Positions 1 to 5,676 of a DNA stretch of 7,042 nt are shown in pieces; the stretch's first letter is position 1; the number at the start of each line of letters is the position of its first letter. The stretch is from Bacillota bacterium. GTDB lineage: Bacteria; Bacillota; Dehalobacteriia; UBA4068. The position numbers and the translations under genes are program-made. The notes under the pieces were generated by a model. That model saw only the letters and a program-made list of their open reading frames with translations. It searched no databases and was not told the DNA's origin. The stretch covers positions 1 to 7,042 of the forward strand of contig JAFSIU010000169.1 in assembly GCA_017439615.1 (NCBI GenBank), in the 5' to 3' direction.

Positions 1-562
1 GCGGGGGCAGAATCTTCAGCATATGTATGCCGTCCTTGCTGGTCATTGTCTCCATTTCATTGGCTGTATAGCAGCCCAAAAAATCTCTTGCCAGTTTGTC
101 GTCCATCACCTGCGCCATAGTATAATACCAGGTGGTGATTTTTCTCTTTTGTCCGGGAGCCTGTCCGCCCTTGGGGCAGATATTATGTCCCTGTGCACTG
201 ATGGTGTTGAAATTCTGCTCGATCTCCACTGTACCGACACGTATATTGTTCTTGCTGTGAATATGCAGCCAGGTGCCCTGCACCCAGATATGCTTATTCT
301 CTTTTATCCATTTGCGGCAATAGAAGGTCTTGACCGTGAAATAAACAGCGGCATAAAGTCCTGCGAAAATAACAAGCTGCAGCACTACCTGAACGATATA
401 ACGAAGCGCATCACTTTGCAGCATAGAGAAATTGAAAACATCCAGTCCGCTGAAAATAAGCATCAGATATGCCTGCAAAAGTGCCAGAGTGATGGAAACA
501 GAGAGTGCCGAAATCGCTTTATAATGCTGATTGGTCTCGCCGATATCATTCATTTTCATCAT
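1..562 (-). CDS. Two-TM membrane protein with beta-rich C-terminal domain (3' end missing)
   Basis: An open minus-strand frame of 187 codons without a stop leaves the window at its left edge, so the C-terminus is missing. It starts at ATG 562 (a second ATG follows directly at 559). A GAGG ribosome binding site at 571-574, with 8 nt spacing, lies inside the last codons of the upstream phosphatase gene. The two genes are 3 nt apart and probably translationally coupled. The protein has two hydrophobic segments, about residues 17-39 and 53-79, then a basic patch (RKWIKENK) and a domain of short alternating strands from about residue 91. That domain shows G96-T-W98, G110-T-V-E-I-E-Q116 and G163-C-Y. 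I do not recognise it with certainty. The layout of two N-terminal helices plus a beta-barrel-like domain with GxW and Gx(3)IxQ resembles the Cap15 / S-2TMbeta family, but no CD-NTase gene is visible. That a gene is present is well supported; the family is tentative. Confidence 0.8.
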   Translation of the reverse strand, partial: MMKMNDIGETNQHYKAISALSVSITLALLQAYLMLIFSGLDVFNFSMLQSDALRYIVQVVLQLVIFAGLYAAVYFTVKTFYCRKWIKENKHIWVQGTWLHIHSKNNIRVGTVEIEQNFNTISAQGHNICPKGGQAPGQKRKITTWYYTMAQVMDDKLARDFLGCYTANEMETMTSKDGIHMLKILPP

Positions 563-565
563 AGC

Positions 566-1327
566 TTATACCTCGTGTTTCTTTATCGTTTGCAGCAGAT
601 ATTCAAAGGTTGCGGTATTCCCTGCGATAACAGAAGATGGCAGTGCAAATTGCAGCGGCTCACCTGCAAAATCGCTGATCCTGCCGCCTGCCTCCTGCAA
701 AATGAGAGAGCCTGCCGCAATATCCCAGGGCTTGAGCAGTTTTTCGAAATATCCGTCAATTCTTCCTGCTGCGATATAGCAAAGGTCAAGTGCCGAGGAG
801 CATATTCTTCTCAGGTCAACACAATGACAGAAAATCTCACAGGCAAGACGGAAATTTTTCTCTGCATTTTCCTTATGTGTGCATTCCGCACCGAATTCTA
901 TCAATGCCTCATGGCTTTGGCGGGAGCTTACCTGCAGGCGCTTGCCGTTCAAGAATGCGCCCTTGCCCTTTTCGGCAGTGAAAAGCTCATCAGTAAAGGG
1001 GTTATAGACCACACCAAAAATGATTTCACCGTTTATATAAAGTCCAAGTGAAACTGAGCTCAGATTATAGCCATAGATCAGATTGGTGGTTCCGTCAATG
1101 GGATCGAGTATCCAGCAGGCATCAGAGATTTTGCCTTCTTCTTCCTCCGACAGAAAGCCGATTTCAGGAGTGAGCGCTTGCAGCTCAGCTTTCAAAAAAT
1201 CGCTGATGGCGAAATCAACAGCGGTAACAAAATCTGCTTCACCCTTGGTTTCGATATGCAATTCGCTTTGCTCGGCGATGATATTCCTGGCGCTTTTTAC
1301 CAAATCAATTATCTTTTCAAAATCCAT
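566..1327 (-). CDS. Inositol monophosphatase family phosphatase (SuhB/IMPase-like)
   Basis: Protein of 253 aa, close to the usual 250-270 aa of the Mg2+-dependent, Li+-sensitive phosphatase superfamily. These soluble enzymes hydrolyse inositol-1-phosphate and related sugar or nucleotide monophosphates. Visible motifs are D-F-V-T-A-V-D at residues 32-38, the metal-binding acidic stretch L-S-E-E-E-E-G at 59-65, the signature D75-P-I-D78-G-T-T-N at 75-82, and W201-D202-I-A-A-G near the C-terminus. The start is ATG 1327: its AGGAG ribosome binding site (1336-1340) is spaced 8 nt. The in-frame GTG at 1336 overlaps that site and is not a plausible start. The gene is first in a minus-strand operon with the two-TM protein gene, which follows after 3 nt. 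Family assignment is secure. The substrate is not: IMPase, histidinol-phosphatase-like and CysQ-like enzymes share these motifs. Confidence 0.93.
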   Translation of the reverse strand: MDFEKIIDLVKSARNIIAEQSELHIETKGEADFVTAVDFAISDFLKAELQALTPEIGFLSEEEEGKISDACWILDPIDGTTNLIYGYNLSSVSLGLYINGEIIFGVVYNPFTDELFTAEKGKGAFLNGKRLQVSSRQSHEALIEFGAECTHKENAEKNFRLACEIFCHCVDLRRICSSALDLCYIAAGRIDGYFEKLLKPWDIAAGSLILQEAGGRISDFAGEPLQFALPSSVIAGNTATFEYLLQTIKKHEV

Positions 1328-1347
1328 CAGTATCACTCCTTTTTTTC

Positions 1348-1377
1348 AGTATATCATAAGCAAAAGCTTTTCCGCAA
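1348..1377 (-). promoter_or_regulatory. Probable sigma-A-type promoter of the phosphatase operon
   Basis: Read on the minus strand: TTGCGG (1377-1372), an 18-bp spacer, then TATACT (1353-1348) preceded by TGA, an extended -10 (TGn). Transcription would begin near 1341, giving a leader of about 14 nt that just contains the AGGAG site at 1336-1340. The -35 is imperfect; the -10 matches 5 of 6. Confidence 0.5.
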
Positions 1378-1381
1378 GCAA

Positions 1382-1407
1382 AAGCCTCTGCTTTAACGCA
1401 GAGGCTT
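1382..1407. repeat. 10-bp perfect hairpin upstream of the phosphatase promoter
   Basis: The arms AAGCCTCTGC (1382-1391) and GCAGAGGCTT (1398-1407) flank a 6-nt loop. On the minus strand the 3' arm is followed by only two more T residues and then GC. It is therefore at best a weak terminator for minus-strand readthrough, and the plus strand has no T run. A further inverted repeat (1352-1361 with 1420-1429) encloses it. Confidence 0.5.
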
Positions 1408-1749
1408 CATAATATAGTGGCTTATGATACTACCCTTTTTGGTGTAATATCGTTTAAAAATCTACAAAAGCCGATTTTACGAATGTAAAAATCAACACTC
1501 CTTATAATCTAAAATGTTGGGTTAGACATATCAGGGAAGCACTTCGCCGAAATAACGGAAAATGGACTCCATAATTCTCGGGCGAAGCCCATTTGACAGA
1601 CCAATAAATCATAATTTATTTGCAGATGTCACATCAATTTCCCGAATAAACAAACCCTGCATCAAGTATCTGATGCAGGGTTTGTTTCATAAGAATAACG
1701 GTTTTACGAATACTGACATTATGCTCTGTTTCTTTATTATGCAACATAA
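1408..1749. other. Gene-free region with several inverted repeats
   Basis: No convincing gene is seen. The small frames here lack a placed ribosome binding site or run across hairpins and the downstream promoter. Visible structure: GATTTTAC/GTAAAAATC at 1473-1493 (one bulged base); CTTCGCC at 1542-1548 paired with GGCGAAG at 1581-1587, with GGG 1534-1536 able to pair with CCC 1588-1590 outside it; and the long hairpin at 1648-1687. The region could hold a small RNA or a decayed or dispersed intergenic repeat. Sequence alone does not decide. Confidence 0.4.
1648..1687. terminator. Perfect 17-bp hairpin, terminator-like and possibly bidirectional
   Basis: The arm AAACAAACCCTGCATCA (1648-1664) pairs exactly with TGATGCAGGGTTTGTTT (1671-1687) around a 6-nt loop. 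The GC-rich core is flanked by A-rich and T-rich outer arms, so either strand ends the stem in TTTGTTT. That is the form of a bidirectional intrinsic terminator. No gene ending here was found on the plus side, so what it terminates is unknown. It could insulate the DUF975 promoter from upstream transcription. Confidence 0.55.
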
Positions 1750-1765
1750 TTGGCAAATTTGCCAA
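1750..1765. promoter_or_regulatory. Perfect 16-bp palindrome, candidate operator
   Basis: TTGGCAAATTTGCCAA is a perfect 8+8 inverted repeat with no spacer. Its right half contains the -35 hexamer of the DUF975 promoter (1759-1764). A dimeric regulator bound here would occlude RNA polymerase. The cognate regulator is not in the window. Confidence 0.5.
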
Positions 1766-1787
1766 AGCGCAGATTATGTAGTAAAAT
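1759..1787 (+). promoter_or_regulatory. Probable sigma-A-type promoter of the DUF975 gene
   Basis: TTGCCA (1759-1764), a 17-bp spacer and TAAAAT (1782-1787). Transcription would start near 1794, giving a leader of about 43 nt before ATG 1837. Spacing is ideal and both hexamers are near consensus. Confidence 0.6.
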
Positions 1788-1836
1788 GTAATTGCTTTTA
1801 TATTTTTGTTTTATATGGCGAAGGAGGAATTTCTCG

Positions 1837-2709
1837 ATGAGCAGAGCCGAGATCAAACAGCTGAGCCGCGAAGCGCTGCGCAATGCCGATCCAAAGGGCT
1901 GGATTTTGCTTATTGCCATTATGTTGGTGAGCGGATTGATAGCAACAGTTTTTGACAATATTCTTCCGCTTGTGCTTGGTGTTCCAATGGATTATATCGC
2001 AGGCGAGCTATCCTCTTATAATATCCCTCAGTGGAAGCTTAATGTTGTGGATATCCTTTCTGTTGTCGGTGCATTGATCATTCTGCCCTTCACCCTCAGT
2101 TTTTTCCGCTGGGCATTGAATACGGCCCGCGGAGCTGACAATGGCAGCTTTTCCATAATATTCTTTGGCTTCCGACACAAGCAGAATATGTGGCAATTCC
2201 TGCTGATGAATGTCATTTTCACAGTTATTATCATTAGTCTTTATCTTGCTGAATTACTGCTCGCTTTCTTCTTGGTAGCACTGTTCAGCCTCGGAGACAG
2301 CTATATATTATATGTCCTGCTTGTTCTGGCCGGCATATTTGCTGTTGCAGTTTTTGGTATCGTGCTCTCATATCGCTGGCGTCTGACACAATTCATTATG
2401 GCAGAGGATAGAGCGGTCAAAGCCCTCGCTGCTATGAAGGAATCCACACGTCTGATGAAGGGACATAAGGCAGAGCTTTTCGTTTTCGACATCTCCTTTA
2501 TCTTGTGGTATTTGCTTATACTTTGCACCTTTGGTCTGGCTTCCTTCTGGGTAGGTTCTTATGTTATGGTCGCCAATGCCAATTTCTATCGCAAGCTGAT
2601 CGGAGAGATACCTGTTTGTGAAGAACTCACCGCCTCCGCAATCGATACGGAAGAAGTCCGGACAGACTATGAAGCATATCTTTCCAAAAATGAAGAAACG
2701 GCAGAATAA
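1837..2709 (+). CDS. DUF975 family integral membrane protein
   Basis: Protein of 290 aa. The start ATG 1837 has AAGGAGG at 1821-1827 with 9 nt spacing; an in-frame upstream ATG at 1792 lies before this site and is not used. The family (DUF975) is typical of Firmicutes and has no established biochemical role. It shows the family's pattern: an N-terminal S-R-A-E-I-K start with a short amphipathic segment, then hydrophobic segments at about residues 22-47, 70-93, 118-150, 156-178 and 217-245. A conserved cytosolic stretch follows the fourth (AEDRAVKALAAMKES at 189-203, then R-L-M-K-G-H-K), and V-A-N-A-N-F-Y-R-K-L closes the membrane part. The C-terminal tail of about 35 residues is acidic. It is a single-gene transcription unit with its own promoter, a palindromic operator candidate and a terminator at 2738-2766. 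Function is unknown. Confidence 0.9.
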   Translation: MSRAEIKQLSREALRNADPKGWILLIAIMLVSGLIATVFDNILPLVLGVPMDYIAGELSSYNIPQWKLNVVDILSVVGALIILPFTLSFFRWALNTARGADNGSFSIIFFGFRHKQNMWQFLLMNVIFTVIIISLYLAELLLAFFLVALFSLGDSYILYVLLVLAGIFAVAVFGIVLSYRWRLTQFIMAEDRAVKALAAMKESTRLMKGHKAELFVFDISFILWYLLILCTFGLASFWVGSYVMVANANFYRKLIGEIPVCEELTASAIDTEEVRTDYEAYLSKNEETAE

Positions 2710-2737
2710 AGCAAAGCAGAATATGGAATCAAACAGA

Positions 2738-2775
2738 AAAACCCCTGATATTTGAACAGGGGTTTTCATTTTTAA
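2738..2775 (+). terminator. Rho-independent terminator of the DUF975 gene
   Basis: AAAACCCCTG (2738-2747) pairs perfectly with CAGGGGTTTT (2757-2766) around a 9-nt loop, followed by CATTTTTAAC. It lies 28 nt after the stop codon. The A-rich outer arm could also give some termination of minus-strand transcripts from glpK. Confidence 0.85.
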
Positions 2776-2825
2776 CATTTTGGTTTTTAAAGACGCAAAG
2801 ACTTTTCCGAGTTGTGCACAGGGTT

Positions 2826-3031
2826 TGTGCATAAATATAGATCAATATATATCAAACAATATCAGTTCTAACTAAATATAGCATTTTAACTGCTGCATAT
2901 CTGATAAAATTTTTTCAAAATTCATAAAGCATTTAATGACAGTCTGTGGGTAAAGTACTTATGCTTTTCTGTGGAAAATGTGGATAAAACTGTTAATAAC
3001 CTGCTTGAGACGACAATATTCTTGTGGATAA
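2826..3031 (+). other. DnaA-box cluster beside an AT-rich tract (candidate origin or DnaA-titration site)
   Basis: Five nonamers match the DnaA box TGTGGATAA (TTATCCACA on the other strand) with at most one mismatch, all in the same orientation: TGTGCATAA 2826-2834, TGTGGGTAA 2945-2953, TGTGGAAAA 2970-2978, TGTGGATAA 2979-2987 (perfect) and TGTGGATAA 3023-3031 (perfect). A weaker two-mismatch match on the opposite strand is at 2812-2820. Between the first and second boxes, 2835-2940 has 23 G/C in 106 bases (78% A+T), as expected of an unwinding element. The region lies between the converging ends of the DUF975 and glpK genes, so promoter control by DnaA is unlikely. Neither dnaA nor dnaN is in the window, so an origin is possible but unproven. 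A DnaA-titrating cluster such as those in Bacillus subtilis is the main alternative. Confidence 0.6.
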
Positions 3032-3104
3032 GACTTTTTATGACAAAGATCTTCTTTTTTCTTTGCTTATTCCAACAAAATCCCACATAAAACATCTTTT
3101 GTTT

Positions 3105-4604
3105 TTAAATCTTCTCCCAAGCCTGTGCACGTCTCACTGCTTCATGCCATTTGGCATAAAGCCCACGCATCAGAGCAGCATCAGCCTGCGGAGCAAAAAC
3201 CTTTTCTGTGAGGCGTTGAGATTCGATATCCGAAAGCTCTTTATATATACCTGCGCCGAGAGCTGCAAGATTTGCAGCACCCAGAGCGGTGGATTCGAGC
3301 ATGATAGGTCTGTCGATATTCGTACGCAGCAGATCTGCCTGGAACTGCAGCAAAAGCTCCGAAGCAGCAGCACCGCCATCGACACGCAGCTCGAGCAGCT
3401 TTTTGCCTGTATCGTGTTCCATAATATCAATCAGATCCGCTACCTGAAAGGCAATTCCCTCCAAGGCTGCACGGGCGATATGCGCTTTTGAGGTTCCTCT
3501 GGTCATACCAATGAGCAGACCACGGGCATAGGCATCCCAATAGGGCGCACCTAAGCCTGTGAAGGCAGGTACAAGGTAAACACCGCCATTGTCCTCGACT
3601 TCTGCCGCCAATTCATTGACCTGCGGTGCGGTTTTGATGATGCCGAGACCGTCTCTCAGCCATTGTATGCAGCTGCCGCCATTGAAAACGCTGCCTTCAA
3701 GAGCATAGGTCGTTTTGCCGCCTATGTTCCAGGCAATGGAGGTCAGCAGACCGTTTTGGGAACGGAGAGATTTTTCGCCGATATTCATCAGGGTAAAGCA
3801 GCCTGTGCCATAGGTGTTTTTCGCCTGCCCTTCGAGAAAGCAGCATTGGCCGAAGAGAGCTGCCTGCTGATCGCCTGCTGCACCACAGATCGGGACTCCT
3901 GCCAGCGCTTCAATACCCGCTATGCCGCTTCTGACACAGCAATATTCTCCTGCATTCGGTACCGGCTCGGGCAGCATTTGCATAGGAATCCCCAATTCAT
4001 TGCAAATGCGCTCGTCCCAGCAAAGCTTTTCTATATCAAAAAGCATTGTGCGGGAGCAATTGGAATAGTCGGAAATATGCCTGCCGCCCGAAAGATTCCA
4101 TATCAACCAGCTTTCCACTGTGCCGCAAAGCAATTCTCCTGCTTCGGCACGTTCTCTGGCGCCGGAGATATTATCCAGGATCCATTTGATTTTGGTGGCG
4201 GAAAAATAAGCATCAGGCAAAAGACCGGTTTTTTCCTGAATATATGCGCTGAGAGGGCTTGCCTTTATCTCATCACAAAGGGCAGCGGTGCGGCGGCATT
4301 GCCAGACTATTGCAGGATAGACAGGTTTTCCCGTCTGCTTGTCCCAGACGATAGTCGTTTCGCGCTGATTTGTGATTCCTATGGCCGCGATCTCACCTTT
4401 TGCCACATTTCCTTTGATGATGGCATTGCCGAGAGCGAGCAAAGTTGTTTCCAAAATCTCCATCGGATCATGCTCAACCCAGCCTGCTTTGGGATAGTGC
4501 TGCTGCAGGTCATATTGCGCCATTGAATGTATCTCACCCTTTTCAGTGAAGATTATGGCACGGGAGCTTGTTGTACCCTGATCGATTGCAAGAATATACG
4601 GCAT
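3105..4604 (-). CDS. glpK: Glycerol kinase
   Basis: Protein of 499 aa, full family length (FGGY kinase). It phosphorylates glycerol with ATP to sn-glycerol-3-phosphate in the cytoplasm. Visible landmarks: the N-terminal phosphate loop with D8-Q-G-T-T-S-S at 8-14, glycerol-contacting W-Q-C-R-R at 101-105, S-R-T-M-L-F at 184-189, A-G-D245-Q-Q-A-A-L-F-G-Q with the catalytic Asp245, Y-G-T-G-C-F at 265-270, A-L-E-G-S-V-F at 301-307, F-T-G-L-G-A-P-Y-W at 348-356, and the C-terminal D-G-G-A-A-A at 409-414. ATG 4604 has a GAAGGTG site at 4610-4616. The stretch 212-244 contains no histidine, unlike the HPr-phosphorylated enzymes of Enterococcus and Bacillus, so direct PTS phosphorylation is not expected. 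No glpF, glpP or glpD is adjacent. No clear terminator follows the stop, and no convincing minus-strand promoter was found in 4605-4733. Confidence 0.98.
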   Translation of the reverse strand: MPYILAIDQGTTSSRAIIFTEKGEIHSMAQYDLQQHYPKAGWVEHDPMEILETTLLALGNAIIKGNVAKGEIAAIGITNQRETTIVWDKQTGKPVYPAIVWQCRRTAALCDEIKASPLSAYIQEKTGLLPDAYFSATKIKWILDNISGARERAEAGELLCGTVESWLIWNLSGGRHISDYSNCSRTMLFDIEKLCWDERICNELGIPMQMLPEPVPNAGEYCCVRSGIAGIEALAGVPICGAAGDQQAALFGQCCFLEGQAKNTYGTGCFTLMNIGEKSLRSQNGLLTSIAWNIGGKTTYALEGSVFNGGSCIQWLRDGLGIIKTAPQVNELAAEVEDNGGVYLVPAFTGLGAPYWDAYARGLLIGMTRGTSKAHIARAALEGIAFQVADLIDIMEHDTGKKLLELRVDGGAAASELLLQFQADLLRTNIDRPIMLESTALGAANLAALGAGIYKELSDIESQRLTEKVFAPQADAALMRGLYAKWHEAVRRAQAWEKI

Positions 4605-4621
4605 ATTTTCACCTTCTTTTA

Positions 4622-4650
4622 TTGACTTGTTGCTGCGATTGGGCTAAACT
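4622..4650 (+). promoter_or_regulatory. Possible promoter of the hydrolase-CapA unit
   Basis: TTGACT (4622-4627), a 17-bp spacer and TAAACT (4645-4650). Transcription would begin near 4657, with a leader of about 77 nt. A perfect TATAAT at 4686-4691 is an alternative -10 but has no recognisable -35 at the right distance. The choice is uncertain. Confidence 0.35.
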
Positions 4651-4733
4651 TATTATTAAGAATATATATGATATCTTCACAGCTATATAATATTGTAGCA
4701 CAGATGCTTTCATATCAAAAGGAGATTTTGAAA

Positions 4734-5666
4734 ATGACACAGATGCTTGAATATTTCATCCCCTCGGCAGACGGAGCTCATCAGCTGCATATCAGAAGCT
4801 GGCTGCCTGATACTAAGGTCAAGGCCATTTTGCAGATTGCGCACGGTGTTGCCGAGCATAGTGAGCGCTACAATGATTTTGCCTGCTTCATGGCAGAAAA
4901 GGGCTTTCTGGTAGTTGCAAATGATCATCTTGGCCACGGCAAATCCGTCAAAAATGATTCCGAGCTTTGCTTCTTTGCTGAGGAAAAGGGCTGGGAATTT
5001 GCAGTTCAGGATGTGGAAAATCTGCGTAAGGATACCGCCGATAAATATCCCGATCTGCCTTATTTTATGCTTGGTCATTCCATGGGCAGCTTTATTCTGC
5101 GCACGCATCTGATCAAATATCCCTCTGTCTTCAAGGCTGCCATCATTTCCGGCACGGGACAGATGCCTCCCTTTATGCTGAAGCTGGCAGGCTTCATTGG
5201 CAACAATCAAAAGAAAAAGCTTGGCGCCAAGGGACACAGCGATCTGATACAAAAGCTTGCCTTTGGCAGCTATAATAAAGGCTTTGAGCCTGCGCGCACA
5301 CCTTTTGACTGGCTGACACGCGATAATGCCATCGTTGATAAATATATTGCCGATCCGCTTTGCGGCTTTCCCTTCACAACCGCACTTTTCCTTGATATGA
5401 TGGGTGGTATGGAATTCATCGGCAAACAGGAAAATATCGAAAAAATGAATAAAGAGACTCCCATTCTCTTCCTTTCCGGCGACAAAGACCCCGTCGGCGG
5501 CAATGGCAAACAGGTCAAGGCAGTGAAAGAAGCTTTTGAAAAGGCAGGCTGCAAGGATATCACTCTGCAGCTTTATCCCGAAGGCAGACATGAGATGCTC
5601 AATGAACTTAATAAAGAAGAAGTATATGCCTTTGTTTATGAATTTTTGAAGAGCAAAATGAAATAG
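4734..5666 (+). CDS. Alpha/beta hydrolase, monoacylglycerol lipase / lysophospholipase-like
   Basis: Protein of 310 aa of the serine-hydrolase group that includes monoacylglycerol lipases and PldB-type lysophospholipases. The start ATG 4734 has AAAAGGAG at 4717-4724 with 9 nt spacing; the in-frame ATG at 4668 precedes this site. Landmarks: oxyanion-hole H37-G38 followed by A-E-H-S-E-R-Y, D64-H-L-G-H-G-K-S, nucleophile elbow G114-H-S116-M-G, acid residue D252 within S-G-D-K-D-P-V, and catalytic H286 within G-R-H-E-M-L-N-E. The cap between about 140 and 215 is typical of lid-bearing lipases. There is no signal peptide, so it is probably cytosolic. It is transcribed divergently from glpK, and CapA-like starts 10 nt downstream. 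Likely substrates are monoacylglycerols or lysophospholipids; the exact one cannot be read from sequence. Confidence 0.9.
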   Translation: MTQMLEYFIPSADGAHQLHIRSWLPDTKVKAILQIAHGVAEHSERYNDFACFMAEKGFLVVANDHLGHGKSVKNDSELCFFAEEKGWEFAVQDVENLRKDTADKYPDLPYFMLGHSMGSFILRTHLIKYPSVFKAAIISGTGQMPPFMLKLAGFIGNNQKKKLGAKGHSDLIQKLAFGSYNKGFEPARTPFDWLTRDNAIVDKYIADPLCGFPFTTALFLDMMGGMEFIGKQENIEKMNKETPILFLSGDKDPVGGNGKQVKAVKEAFEKAGCKDITLQLYPEGRHEMLNELNKEEVYAFVYEFLKSKMK

Positions 5667-5676
5667 GAAAAAGAAA

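Noticed and set aside
23..1051. Long plus-strand open frame (342 codons)
   Set aside because: It is antisense to the phosphatase and the two-TM gene, both of which have family motifs or clear ribosome binding sites. Its protein is Cys-rich and unlike any family.
1458..1505. Tiny minus-strand frame after a GGAGTG-TTG start
   Set aside because: A plausible ribosome binding site, but only about 13 codons before a stop and overlapping a hairpin. Not enough to call a gene.
1562..1840. Plus-strand frame of 92 codons in the intergenic region
   Set aside because: It runs through the 17-bp hairpin, the palindrome, the promoter and the ribosome binding site of the DUF975 gene, and has no start signal of its own.
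2835..2940. DnaA-trio or iteron arrays in the AT-rich tract
   Set aside because: I looked for regularly spaced trinucleotide repeats or direct iterons beside the boxes and saw none clear enough to report.
3073..3102. AACAAAA/TTTTGTT inverted repeat as a glpK terminator
   Set aside because: The stem is only 7 bp of almost pure A/T with a long loop; it would not form a stable terminator.
3024..3491. Plus-strand frame of 155 codons
   Set aside because: It begins inside a DnaA box and is antisense to the glpK 3' end; no family resemblance.
3663..4526. Plus-strand open frame (287 codons) inside glpK
   Set aside because: Antisense to an unambiguous full-length glycerol kinase; no ribosome binding site or recognisable domain.
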